Positions 17,982 through 26,296 of a DNA stretch of 64,000 nucleotides are shown here, piece by piece. The position numbers and the translations under genes were made by a program. The notes beneath the pieces were generated by a model, which was not told the origin of the DNA, searched no databases, and was given only the letters and a program-made list of their open reading frames with translations. The number at the start of each line of letters is the position of its first letter. Positions within the stretch are counted from its first letter, which is position 1. Source of the stretch: Aequorivita aquimaris (GTDB lineage Bacteria > Bacteroidota > Bacteroidia > Flavobacteriales > Flavobacteriaceae); the NCBI RefSeq assembly GCF_001573155.1, contig NZ_JRWG01000002.1:1-64000 (forward strand). Reading direction: 5' to 3'.

Positions 17982-18965
17982 CTAAACAAGATAAAAGAAT
18001 GTGAATACAAATACCCATACCAAATCTACAAAGTGCCAGTATAGTCCAACTTTCTCTACCATTTCGTAACTGTTTCGGCGTTCGTAGGTGCCTAATATTA
18101 CATTAAAAAATATGATAATATTAATCAGAACTCCTGTTGCAACGTGGAATCCGTGAAAACCAGTAATGAAAAAGAAAAAGTTTGCAAAAAGTGGATGCCC
18201 ATATTCGTTGTGGCGAAGGTTTGCACCCTCTACAACCAATTGACCATCATTAACTACTTTGGCAATGGATTCTTCCCTTGACAAAATAATATGCTGACCA
18301 TGTTCGTCTTTATGTTGGAGCCTTACCAAAAGGTTATCATTTGCCAAAAATCCTTCTTTTACTTGATTAAAGGTCACGCTTGGTAAATATTCAGAGTCCT
18401 GTACAAACCACAATCCATTTTCGCGGGTCTGGGGTATACGATCAGCATCATTTATTGCCACAAAATCCCTTATTGCCACACGCTCGCCTTCTTTATCCAA
18501 AAACTGGATGATCTGCCCTCCTTTGGTTTCAATTGCACCATAGTCTCCTTTAATGAAAGTTGCCCACTCCCAAGCTTGCGAGCCCAAGAAAATAAGGCCT
18601 CCAATAATAGTAAGGAACAAATAAAGAATTACTTTATTCTGTTTCATTTTGTGTCCCGCATCCACAGCCAAAACCATGGTAACGGACGAAAAGATCAAAA
18701 TAAAAGTCATAAACGCCACATAATACATAGGCGCTTCTACTCCATGAAGAAACGGAAAGTGAGTAAATACTTCATCGGCAATAGGCCAGGCATCTACAAA
18801 TTTGAATCTTGAAAATCCATAAGAGGCAAGAAAACCTGAAAAGGTCAAGGCATCGGAAACGATGAAAAACCACATCATCATTTTGCCATAACTTGCTTTC
18901 AACGGTTGGTTTCCGCCGCCCCAGGTTTTATCTTCGGTACCTGTTTTAACAACAGTAGCTTCCAT
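17982..18965 (-). CDS. Cytochrome c oxidase subunit III (long form)
   Basis: A 327-residue haem-copper oxidase subunit III. Its helices begin at WFFIVSDALTFSGFLASYG and the C-terminal half carries FFFITGFHGFHVATGV and YWHFVDLVWVFVFTFFY, the family hallmarks. About 100 residues (~125-225) form a hydrophilic insert between helices, predicted to be extracytoplasmic and rich in charged residues. It is one of two subunit III genes in tandem. Subunits I and II are 20 kb away with the act genes, so the oxidase is encoded in separate blocks. Confidence 0.93.
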   Translation of the reverse strand: MEATVVKTGTEDKTWGGGNQPLKASYGKMMMWFFIVSDALTFSGFLASYGFSRFKFVDAWPIADEVFTHFPFLHGVEAPMYYVAFMTFILIFSSVTMVLAVDAGHKMKQNKVILYLFLTIIGGLIFLGSQAWEWATFIKGDYGAIETKGGQIIQFLDKEGERVAIRDFVAINDADRIPQTRENGLWFVQDSEYLPSVTFNQVKEGFLANDNLLVRLQHKDEHGQHIILSREESIAKVVNDGQLVVEGANLRHNEYGHPLFANFFFFITGFHGFHVATGVLINIIIFFNVILGTYERRNSYEMVEKVGLYWHFVDLVWVFVFTFFYLV

Positions 18966-19011
18966 AAAAAGAATTTGGTTTTAAATAAAGGTTCAAAAAT
19001 ACGTTTAATTT

Positions 19012-19593
19012 TTATTTAACGAAATATAAAAATAAAAACAGGTAAATCCATACAATATCCACAAAATGCCAAAAAGTTGCAGCTAGTTCAACACCAAGGG
19101 TTTTACCGTTTTCATACTTTTGTTTATAATGATTATAAATTACAACCAAAAGAGATATCAACCCTACAAAAACGTGCGCAACGTGCAATAATACTACCAG
19201 ATAGATAAAGGAAGTAGTAATGCTACTGGTAGGACCGGTAAAATTATAACCGCTTGCTATTATTTCAGAGAAGCCTCTGAACTGAAAAAAGATAAATAAG
19301 CTCCCCAATAAAAAAGTGCTTACGAGATAAACCATTCCTAATTTGTTTTGCTGTTTTTTAATAGCCCGTAGCGCTAAGTAAACCGTAGCGCTACTCAAAA
19401 CAATCAAGACCAGCGCAATGTAAAAGGCCTGTGGTATTTCAAAACTTGAAATCCAGTCGGGTCTTTCCTTGCTAACAACATAGGCACTTGTGAGTCCTGC
19501 AAAACTCATGGTTAAACTAATAATTCCGAACCAAAGCATATTCTTTTTTGCCCTGGAGGTTTTTAACTCTTCACTTCCTTGTGTTAAATCCAT
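19012..19593 (-). CDS. Haem-copper oxidase subunit III (short form)
   Basis: A 193-residue subunit III with five helices: WFGIISLTMSFAGLTSAYVV at the start, VVLLHVAHVFVGLISLLVV and FWHFVDIVWIYLFLFLYF at the end. The conserved HVAHV and HFVDIVW match the long paralogue. Paired long and short subunit III genes are common in Bacteroidota. Whether both enter the same complex is not known from sequence. It lies between ctaB (42 nt) and the long form (46 nt). Confidence 0.92.
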   Translation of the reverse strand: MDLTQGSEELKTSRAKKNMLWFGIISLTMSFAGLTSAYVVSKERPDWISSFEIPQAFYIALVLIVLSSATVYLALRAIKKQQNKLGMVYLVSTFLLGSLFIFFQFRGFSEIIASGYNFTGPTSSITTSFIYLVVLLHVAHVFVGLISLLVVIYNHYKQKYENGKTLGVELAATFWHFVDIVWIYLFLFLYFVK

Positions 19594-19635
19594 TTTTCTA
19601 TTTCTTATATATTTTCCGAAGACATTTCGCTGCGG

Positions 19636-20529
19636 TTATCTTAAAAATTTATCTGCAACGTAAATTATTTGCAGCAATGTAATATAACTTACACTAGCCA
19701 GCATAAGCTGCTTGGCAGCAGTTGAAGTTTTTTCTTTGTACAGCTTAATTGCGTAATACAAAAGCCCAATCCCCAAAATCCCAATAAAACCACCTGATAT
19801 TGGTGTTAAATAGAGTTTTCCGGTAATTCCTAAAACAGGAATTAAAGAAACAAGAACTGTCCAAATTGTATAAAGAATAACCTGTATGGCAGTACCTTTA
19901 TCGCGTTTTCCGTTTGGAAGCATAAAGAAGCCCGCCTTTTTATAATCATCAAAAAGAAACCAACCAATAGCCCAAAAGTGCGGAAATTGCCAAAAAAACT
20001 GAATCATAAATAGCGTTCCGGGTTCAATGCCAAATTCACCGGTTGCAGCCACCCACCCCAACATAAATGGAATGGCGCCCGGAAAAGCACCCACAAATAC
20101 CGAAAGTGGCGTTTTTGTTTTTAAAGGGGTATACAGGCTCACATACATAAATATTGAAATGGCGCCAAACATTGCCGTAACTGGATTTATGGTGTAAAGA
20201 ACAATAATGCCCACCACCGTCAATATACTCGCAAGTATAAATGCAGAACGCCCCGTCATGTGACCAGCCGGCAACGGCCTATTTTTAGTGCGTTCCATTA
20301 GTGCGTCCAAATCTTTTTCGATGATTTGATTGAAAACATTTGAAGCGCCAACCATACAATAACCCCCTACACATAACAGAAAGAGCACAAAGAAGTCAAT
20401 TGAATCTGCCCCCAATAGATAACCCGCAACCGAAGAAAACACAACACTCACCGAAAGCCGAAGCTTAGTGATTTCAGTAAAATTCCTGATAACTGACGGA
20501 CTAATTGACTGTGATTGGGAAACGGACAA
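19636..20529 (-). CDS. ctaB: Protohaem IX farnesyltransferase (haem O synthase)
   Basis: A UbiA-family prenyltransferase of about 297 residues with ~8 helices. The first Asp-rich motif NQIIEKDLDALMERT is followed by NRPLPAG, and the second active-site loop includes FLFDDYKKAGF. It farnesylates haem B to haem O for the oxidase, in the inner membrane. No ATG opens the frame. The longest version begins with TTG at 20580, which is itself the -35-like TTG of the promoter, so I place the start at the TTG at 20529, ~14 nt after the expected transcription start; this leaves 20 residues before the conserved TKLRL. Confidence 0.88.
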   Translation of the reverse strand: MSVSQSQSISPSVIRNFTEITKLRLSVSVVFSSVAGYLLGADSIDFFVLFLLCVGGYCMVGASNVFNQIIEKDLDALMERTKNRPLPAGHMTGRSAFILASILTVVGIIVLYTINPVTAMFGAISIFMYVSLYTPLKTKTPLSVFVGAFPGAIPFMLGWVAATGEFGIEPGTLFMIQFFWQFPHFWAIGWFLFDDYKKAGFFMLPNGKRDKGTAIQVILYTIWTVLVSLIPVLGITGKLYLTPISGGFIGILGIGLLYYAIKLYKEKTSTAAKQLMLASVSYITLLQIIYVADKFLR

Positions 20530-20549
20530 GCTATTTTTTTTAGGCTGTG

Positions 20550-20580
20550 CAAAGATACGCTTCCTGTATTTTTTCCACAA
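20550..20580 (-). promoter_or_regulatory. Promoter of the ctaB-coxIII-coxIII-coxIV operon
   Basis: On the minus strand TTG (20580-20578), exactly 20 bp, then TATCTTTG followed by CA (box 20557-20550), the textbook flavobacterial promoter. It lies inside the longest possible ctaB frame and so excludes its first 17 codons. Confidence 0.75.
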
Positions 20581-20654
20581 TATATTATCAATAATCTTAC
20601 TGTATTATTTCAGCATTTTTAGTAATTTGAACCAATTTTTCAAACTAAAAATAT

Positions 20655-21641
20655 ATGTTCTCAAAATTTATTCTAAATACCATCTTATTATTCTCTGTAT
20701 CAACTGTTTTCGCCCAAACTGATGGCGGACAAAAAGTAAACACCAAACTTATAAAAGTCACGAACAAAGTCTACATGCTACAAGGTAAGGGAGGCAATAT
20801 AGGGTTAAGTTTTGGCAAAGATGGCGTGTTCATGATTGATGATCAATATGCCGATGGTATTGAACAAATTCAAAATGAAATAAAAAAAGTTAGCGATCAA
20901 CCTGTTCGGTTTTTGGTGAATACACATTTTCACGGGGACCACACAGGCGGCAATCCTGCGATGGCTGAAACTGGTACCGTAATTTTTTCGCAGGAAAATG
21001 TTCGAAACCGCCTTCAGGATGTTATTGCCAAGGAAACAAAAAAAATAGATGAAGAAGCACTGCCAATCGTAACTTTTGCTGAAGATCTTACATTTTATTT
21101 CAACGGGGAAAAAATATATGTTTTTCACGTTCATAATGCCCACACAGATGGTGATTCCATGGTATATTTTACAGGAAGTAACGTATTACATACCGGCGAT
21201 GTTTTCTTTAATGGAAAATACCCGTACATAGACACTGAGAACGGGGGCAGCTTAAAAGGTTACATCGCAGGTTTGGAGAAAGCTCTTTTAGTGATAAATG
21301 AAGACACTAAGGTAATTCCCGGCCACGGAGATATGGGATCGTATAAAGATTTAAGAGATACTATAGAAATGCTATCCATTCTTTATAAGCGCGTATATAA
21401 CCTCTACCTCAACAAGAAAACAGAAGAGGAAATAATAAAAACGACAGATCTAACTAAAGAATATGATGATAAAGGATTTGGAAATGGATTTATTAAAACA
21501 GAAGCTTTTTTGAAAATGATTTATAAAGAAGTGGCCCAAGAAGCAGGCGCAGGCGTAGAAGACAGGGAGGCAAGAAATAAAGAAGCAATGAAAAAGTATA
21601 AGGAAATAGAAAAAAAATTGAAAGAAAAGGAGAAAAATTAA
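20655..21641 (+). CDS. Exported metallo-beta-lactamase-fold hydrolase
   Basis: A 328-residue protein: signal peptide (~1-21, ending VFAQ), then the MBL fold with all zinc ligands, HFHGDH at ~96-101, the His of HNAHTDGD, the Asp of LHTGDVF and the His of IPGHGD. A charged, probably coiled C-terminus follows (~290-328, Lys/Glu repeats). It resembles the SoxH/quinoprotein-relay and class B3-like branches, whose substrates vary. Nothing here shows that it is an antibiotic resistance enzyme. It is transcribed alone, divergent from ctaB. Confidence 0.88.
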   Translation: MFSKFILNTILLFSVSTVFAQTDGGQKVNTKLIKVTNKVYMLQGKGGNIGLSFGKDGVFMIDDQYADGIEQIQNEIKKVSDQPVRFLVNTHFHGDHTGGNPAMAETGTVIFSQENVRNRLQDVIAKETKKIDEEALPIVTFAEDLTFYFNGEKIYVFHVHNAHTDGDSMVYFTGSNVLHTGDVFFNGKYPYIDTENGGSLKGYIAGLEKALLVINEDTKVIPGHGDMGSYKDLRDTIEMLSILYKRVYNLYLNKKTEEEIIKTTDLTKEYDDKGFGNGFIKTEAFLKMIYKEVAQEAGAGVEDREARNKEAMKKYKEIEKKLKEKEKN

Positions 21642-21647
21642 TTCTTT

Positions 21648-23738
21648 TTAAAAATCATAATACCAGTTAAATAAATCTGTTCTTAGTCCAAAATTGACCC
21701 AAGTAGTTTGGTTTTTAAACACAGTTTCTGTGTCAACTTCGGGGTCAAAACTTCTAAAAATAAAACTTCCATAAATCTTTAGATTTGTTGCGGGGTTTAT
21801 TATATAACCCGCTTGTACTTCAGCGTGGAAAAAATCTGTGGTATTTCCTTGCGCCAGTTCGTTACCATTGTCTGAAACACGGTCATCTTCAGTTCCATAA
21901 ATATTTCCGCCGTAGAAAAAAGAATCTTCCGGCGTATTAAATTCAAAACCCCGCTTGGCAACTATAAATTTTGCGTCTCCATAAATTCTACCTCTCTGGT
22001 AGCGCGCTATACCTATAAGTTCAGAAAAATTAGCACCTAGGGTATGTGCCATAGATTGATTGTTGTGCCCATAATTTAGCACTACCGTATTGTGCGAGTA
22101 CGTATAAGGACGTACTCTATTGTACTCTGTTTGTAGGAAAAGATTTTTTAATCCAAAAGCATTGTAATATTTTAGACCCAACTGGTAGCCTGTTTTATTC
22201 TTATAACTTCCTTCACCACCAAAGATATCGCTCGAAGAAAATTCATCAATTATAAGTTGCCCATAGATATTCACTCTGTCATTCACTTTATACTTTGTAG
22301 TAAGGCCAATAAGCGCATTACCACCGCGGGAACCCGTTGAAAATTCAATAGCACGGTAAAAAATAATTGGATTTAGATAATTCACGTCAAAGCCTCTACC
22401 GTTATCATTCTGCCAAATAACAGATTCAAAAAGACCAATGTTCAATCTTTTGGTAATGTTATAGCTCAAATAGTGGTTTGCTATATATTTTGTTCGAAAA
22501 GAACCGTCTTCGGTAACCTCGGGGCGAACATCTCGCAAAGACATCCAAGTGTTGGTATATTTCAATTTCCAAAAGGTGGTATTTATTTTGAAGAAGGGAT
22601 AAGAACTCGCATTATCACTTGTCAATAAAGAACGGTATCCATCACCTAAAAAGGTTTTACCGTGGCCCAATTGAATATTAAAATATTTTGAAGGCGTATA
22701 AGAAATATGTCCTGTAGCAATTGGATAATCATAGGAATCTGCTCTAAATTGTTTTGCTATACCTCGGCCAGGAATAATTGCTGGATTGCCCCCATCGGGT
22801 CGAATAGATTCGGCGTAGCGATTAAAATAATCTGCAAAACGCCCTTGACTTTCATAAATAACACCGAAAAATCCAATCTGTTTTCCAATTCCACCCTGTG
22901 TATAAACCAAACGCGTATTGTTGTAAGTATCTAGTTCTGCATCAAAGTCTTTTCCGGCCTGCAAATCCACTCCTGCATCTAAGGTTAGCCAATAATCTTT
23001 TCCCTTTATGGTAATAAGGTGTTCATTCCAAAGTTTACGGCCGAACCACGAAGACTTATTTTTTAAAACTTCCTGATTGGCGGCTTCAAAATCATAGTAT
23101 TTGTTTACTTCAGAATAAATAAAAGGTTTTTGGGCCGTGTGATTGTTGAGCCCAACACGGTTAAGAGAAGGATCAAATAAGCTGTAGTTGTGATGCGAAA
23201 GTGGAATATTAATATTGCTACTATATTCTTCATTATTATAAGGCAGGTTTTCAATAGCATCATATTCTTCAACCAATTGTTCTCTTTCGTTTTTCTTTAT
23301 AATTTTAGAAGTTTGGACAATGCTTTCTCCCGGCGCCACCAATGGAATGGCAATAGGAAGGGTAAACTGCACATAGGCTGGTTTTCCGTTATAGGTAGCT
23401 GGCTCTATTTGGGGGAGTGACTCAAAAACACGACGCGCCTCTGTTTTTAATTCTTCGTAGATTCCATCGACATATAGCACCTTAAACTTCCCTTCTTTTG
23501 TTACTTCAAAAAGTACATTTACATTTCCTTTGTAATTTTCCGCGAAAACCTTTTCAGGGACTTGAAAGTTTTTAAAAATGAATTGTTGCAACGTATTTTT
23601 AAAACAGCTTTCTAAAGCCTCAACTTCTGTACCTTCACATTCTTTAAAGACGGGGTATTTTTCGTATTGTGCCGAAACAGTTTGCGCTGAAGAAATTATT
23701 GGAAAACAAAATATGAGAAAAAATATAAAATGTTTCAT
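21648..23738 (-). CDS. RemB-like gliding protein: TonB-type domain plus outer-membrane beta-barrel
   Basis: A 696-residue protein with a signal peptide (~1-18, ISSAQ). Residues ~25-135 match the C-terminal domain of the neighbouring TonB proteins (PVFKECEG, two Cys, a KGNVNVLFEV strand, FESLPQIEPATYNGKPA, FTLPIAIPL). Residues ~210-696 alternate aromatic strands typical of an outer-membrane barrel of the Wzi/capsule-assembly type and end in Phe (WYYDF), a beta-barrel signal. From memory this layout is that of flavobacterial RemB, an accessory gliding protein. Function is by family; the symbol is withheld because I could not align it. Confidence 0.75.
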   Translation of the reverse strand: MKHFIFFLIFCFPIISSAQTVSAQYEKYPVFKECEGTEVEALESCFKNTLQQFIFKNFQVPEKVFAENYKGNVNVLFEVTKEGKFKVLYVDGIYEELKTEARRVFESLPQIEPATYNGKPAYVQFTLPIAIPLVAPGESIVQTSKIIKKNEREQLVEEYDAIENLPYNNEEYSSNINIPLSHHNYSLFDPSLNRVGLNNHTAQKPFIYSEVNKYYDFEAANQEVLKNKSSWFGRKLWNEHLITIKGKDYWLTLDAGVDLQAGKDFDAELDTYNNTRLVYTQGGIGKQIGFFGVIYESQGRFADYFNRYAESIRPDGGNPAIIPGRGIAKQFRADSYDYPIATGHISYTPSKYFNIQLGHGKTFLGDGYRSLLTSDNASSYPFFKINTTFWKLKYTNTWMSLRDVRPEVTEDGSFRTKYIANHYLSYNITKRLNIGLFESVIWQNDNGRGFDVNYLNPIIFYRAIEFSTGSRGGNALIGLTTKYKVNDRVNIYGQLIIDEFSSSDIFGGEGSYKNKTGYQLGLKYYNAFGLKNLFLQTEYNRVRPYTYSHNTVVLNYGHNNQSMAHTLGANFSELIGIARYQRGRIYGDAKFIVAKRGFEFNTPEDSFFYGGNIYGTEDDRVSDNGNELAQGNTTDFFHAEVQAGYIINPATNLKIYGSFIFRSFDPEVDTETVFKNQTTWVNFGLRTDLFNWYYDF

Positions 23739-23797
23739 TTGAGGTTTGCTTGTTTAAACCCGAAAGATACAGTTTTTTTGGAATGACCGGATTTAAA

Positions 23798-23825
23798 AAA
23801 AGCTCCCATTTTATTGGGAGCTTTT
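23798..23825 (-). terminator. Intrinsic terminator after the first TonB gene
   Basis: A perfect 11-bp stem AAAAGCTCCCA/TGGGAGCTTTT with a 6-nt loop, T-rich on the minus-strand exit, 17 nt after the stop at 23843. It separates tonB from the RemB-like gene. A TATCTTTC near-box (23762-23769) then stands 24 nt before the RemB-like ATG. Confidence 0.8.
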
Positions 23826-23842
23826 ACTTTTTATTCAAATTT

Positions 23843-24625
23843 TTAATGAATATTGAAAACAATAGGCACGGTGTAAACAACATCTACGTTCTTATCACCC
23901 TGTTTGCCTGGCTTCATTACAGGTAAATTATTGATTACTCGCTGGGCTTCCTTTTTTAAAGTGGCATTGTGTGAATTTGCTGCAACATCAGTGATAAAAC
24001 CGTTGGAATCAATCTTGAATTTCACATAAATTCTGTGTGTTTCATTTGGAGTCAAATTTTCTAAAATTTCCTTTCGAAAATTTTTATTGATAAAAGCATT
24101 TATTTTTGAAGACATACAGTCAATTTTCTCGGCATTGGTAGCAAACGGCTCGCACCCTGGAAATACTGGTACAAATTCTACATTCATAACGGTTCTTGTT
24201 ACCGCAGGCTCCGAAGGTTTATCTGGAGCTTGATGGGTAATTGTTGGCGCTTCTATTACAGGCATATCAGTATTAGCGATTGGTGTTTCATCAATAGGCG
24301 TATCATTAGATTTCACATCAAACACATCACTTTTTACTACTTTTTGAATAGGCACGCGTTTTTCTACAATTTTTTTGGTTGGCTCTATAGGTTTTGGCTT
24401 TTCAACCTCCAAAACATAGTGAATCATTGGAGGTTCCTCCAAGGTCGTTGGAATGTGTCGCTCTGCCGTATCTGATGTTATTTCAAAATTAGTCTGCATT
24501 ATAAAAAAAACAGTAAGTAGACTAATTATAACACCTATTTGGAAAAACAGACGTGAATTCCATTTGATGTTGATTTGTTTTTTATCCTCTCTTTTGTTTG
24601 CGAAATTTTTTACAGCTTTTTTCAT
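23843..24625 (-). CDS. Energy transducer TonB
   Basis: A 260-residue TonB: basic cytosolic N-terminus, one membrane anchor (~28-46; LFFQIGVIISLLTVFFIM), a Pro/Thr/Glu-rich periplasmic spacer (~55-150) and a TonB C-terminal domain (~155-258; FVPVFPGCE, RIYVKFKIDSNGFITDV, INNLPVMKPGKQG, YTVPIVFNI). It passes proton-motive force from ExbB/ExbD to outer-membrane receptors. Two Cys (FPGCE and DCMSSK) are shared with the next TonB and with the RemB-like protein. It has its own terminator. Confidence 0.92.
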   Translation of the reverse strand: MKKAVKNFANKREDKKQINIKWNSRLFFQIGVIISLLTVFFIMQTNFEITSDTAERHIPTTLEEPPMIHYVLEVEKPKPIEPTKKIVEKRVPIQKVVKSDVFDVKSNDTPIDETPIANTDMPVIEAPTITHQAPDKPSEPAVTRTVMNVEFVPVFPGCEPFATNAEKIDCMSSKINAFINKNFRKEILENLTPNETHRIYVKFKIDSNGFITDVAANSHNATLKKEAQRVINNLPVMKPGKQGDKNVDVVYTVPIVFNIH

Positions 24626-24682
24626 AATACAGTACTTAAAAGGTTAACACCTTTAGAAACACAACTGCTATGCCAAAACGAA

Positions 24683-24718
24683 AAAAGCCCCGTCTTTACT
24701 AGTAAAGACGGGGCTTTT
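24683..24718 (-). terminator. Intrinsic terminator after the second TonB gene
   Basis: A perfect 36-nt palindrome: AAAAGCCCCGTCTTTACT (24683-24700) and its complement, followed on the minus strand by TTTTTT, 17 nt after the stop at 24736. This is the strongest hairpin in the window. Confidence 0.9.
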
Positions 24719-24735
24719 GATATAAATATATTTAC

Positions 24736-25458
24736 TTATTGAATGTCGAACACTATCGGAAGGGAATAAAGTACCCCAACTGGTTTTCCGCGTTGTTTTC
24801 CGGGAGTCATATTTGGTAGCGACTGTACCACATCCATTGCTTCTCTCTCAAGCCTAGGGTGCGGTGCACGTGCGCGCACATCAACCACTCTTCCGCTCTT
24901 ATCAATTTTAAACTGAACCGCAATACGCTGTCTTCCTTCCAAACCTAAATCTGATGCAAGGTTGGTGTCAAATTTCTTGTTAATGAATTCACTAATTTTA
25001 GATGACATACATCTTTTCTTTGCATCGTTGCTTTTTTCACCTTCGCACCCAGGATAGACCGGTACATTTTCAATAACGGCAAACGGTACGTCGGCAATTT
25101 CTTCTTCAACAACTTCTTCCTTAATTTCCTTTACTTCAACAATTTTTTCTTCTTGATTTGTTTCAGTAGATTCTATTATGGTCTCTTCCACGTCTTCCTC
25201 ATCCTCAATTACGTCAATAACCTCGGGTGCCGGTGGCGGGGGTGGCGGGGGTGGCGGGGGAGTTAATTGCTGTGTTACGGGAATTTCTTCCTCCAGTTCT
25301 TCGCCTACGTCAAGTTTTCCGAAATCATTATCGGATTTATCGTAAGATTTCCATTCAATTGCTTGCCATGCCAAGAAAAGCATAACAACCATTCCAATTT
25401 GGAAAAACAGCATGCTTCTTCGGCCTACGTCTGCTTTCGGATTTTTTTTGGGTTCCAT
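24736..25458 (-). CDS. Energy transducer TonB with polyproline spacer
   Basis: A 240-residue TonB: anchor at ~15-34 (SMLFFQIGMVVMLFLAW), a run of ten prolines (~69-78) after VTQQLT, a long Glu/Val-rich acidic spacer (~80-130) and the C-terminal domain (~133-239; VPVYPGCEG, RIAVQFKIDKSGRVVDV, SLPNMTPGKQRG, YSLPIVFDI). The polyproline comes from a 9-bp tandem repeat. It resembles the 23843 TonB closely in the last ~110 residues but differs in the spacer. It is 66 nt downstream of vanZ and ends in its own terminator. Confidence 0.93.
   Translation of the reverse strand: MEPKKNPKADVGRRSMLFFQIGMVVMLFLAWQAIEWKSYDKSDNDFGKLDVGEELEEEIPVTQQLTPPPPPPPPPPAPEVIDVIEDEEDVEETIIESTETNQEEKIVEVKEIKEEVVEEEIADVPFAVIENVPVYPGCEGEKSNDAKKRCMSSKISEFINKKFDTNLASDLGLEGRQRIAVQFKIDKSGRVVDVRARAPHPRLEREAMDVVQSLPNMTPGKQRGKPVGVLYSLPIVFDIQ
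25232..25258. repeat. 9-bp tandem repeat in the TonB polyproline tract
   Basis: Three exact copies of GGTGGCGGG on the plus strand, each encoding three prolines in the minus-strand tonB. Copy-number change would keep the frame and alter spacer length by three residues per unit. Confidence 0.8.
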
Positions 25459-25524
25459 AATAGTGTGTTTAACTTGTTGCTAAAATATAGAAATTATCGT
25501 TCAATTTAAAACTTAATTAAAATT

Positions 25525-25923
25525 TTAAGCTTTTAATTTTTGTTTTACAATTTTGAAAAAAAAGATACCAAGTAAAGAACCCAATAAATTTGAGACCACA
25601 TCTAGAATATCTGCACTGCGTGAAACTGTAAACAGTCCCTGAAATATCTCAATTATTATGCCATAAAGCAGTATTGAAAGCAGGAGAATGGGAATCCACT
25701 TTTTTTCAAAATGATAATCATTACTAACATACAAATAAAGCATCCAAAGATTTACCAATATAAAATAAACAAGTATATGAACTATCTTGTCTGCTTCTAA
25801 TAATTGGGTTTTTGGTAAATCTTGACTGGGAATAAAAAACAGTACTGTGATTAAGCAACTGTAAATTATCGCTATAAACAATAACCTTTTATCCGCCAAT
25901 AAGTGCTTTGTAAGCGGCATCAT
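25525..25923 (-). CDS. VanZ family membrane protein
   Basis: A 132-residue protein with four membrane helices (~14-29, 46-63, 75-93, 104-127). The conserved [19 protein letters not shown] and [32 protein letters not shown] segments fit the VanZ-like family; the second holds the usual E-x-x-Q and D-x-x-x-N residues. The biochemical role outside teicoplanin resistance is unknown, and there is no sign of resistance here. Its start overlaps the end of gcvH by 35 nt, so it belongs to that operon. Confidence 0.87.
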   Translation of the reverse strand: MMPLTKHLLADKRLLFIAIIYSCLITVLFFIPSQDLPKTQLLEADKIVHILVYFILVNLWMLYLYVSNDYHFEKKWIPILLLSILLYGIIIEIFQGLFTVSRSADILDVVSNLLGSLLGIFFFKIVKQKLKA

Positions 25924-26269
25924 CCAGTAATTCTGCTATTTCATCTGGGTTTGAAAATTTCATCTTTATCATCCAGCCTTCTCCGTAAGCATCTGAATTA
26001 ACTTTTTCTGGTTCAGATTCCAAGCTTTCGTTGAATTCAATTATCTCTCCCGAAAGAGGTAAAAATAAATCGGAAACTGTTTTTACGGCTTCCACAGTTC
26101 CAAAAACTTCGTTTTTCTCCATTGTATCGCCAACAGTTTCCACTTCAACATATACAATATCGCCCAACTCGCCTTGTGCAAAATCTGTAACGCCTATTGT
26201 TGCGGTATCTCCTTCAATTAAGACCCATTCGTGATCTTTTGTGTATTTTAAATTTGATGGTACGTTCAT
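25889..26269 (-). CDS. gcvH: Glycine cleavage system H protein
   Basis: A 126-residue lipoyl-carrier protein of the usual length. Lys63 in [16 protein letters not shown] is the lipoylation site, and the opening [13 protein letters not shown] and the [16 protein letters not shown]-like block are diagnostic. It shuttles the aminomethyl group between the P, T and L proteins in glycine breakdown. The other gcv genes are not in this window. It is 27 nt downstream of sprA and overlaps vanZ. Confidence 0.96.
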   Translation of the reverse strand: MNVPSNLKYTKDHEWVLIEGDTATIGVTDFAQGELGDIVYVEVETVGDTMEKNEVFGTVEAVKTVSDLFLPLSGEIIEFNESLESEPEKVNSDAYGEGWMIKMKFSNPDEIAELLDDAAYKALIGG

Positions 26270-26296
26270 AATAAATTAAATAAGTAAGTATTTTAT

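Noticed and set aside
20655-21641. Metallo-beta-lactamase-fold gene as an antibiotic resistance determinant
   Set aside because: The fold is shared by many hydrolases; there is no specific evidence for beta-lactam hydrolysis and no mobile context.
25525-25923. VanZ-family gene as a glycopeptide resistance gene
   Set aside because: No other van gene is present, and VanZ-like proteins are common chromosomal genes of unknown role.
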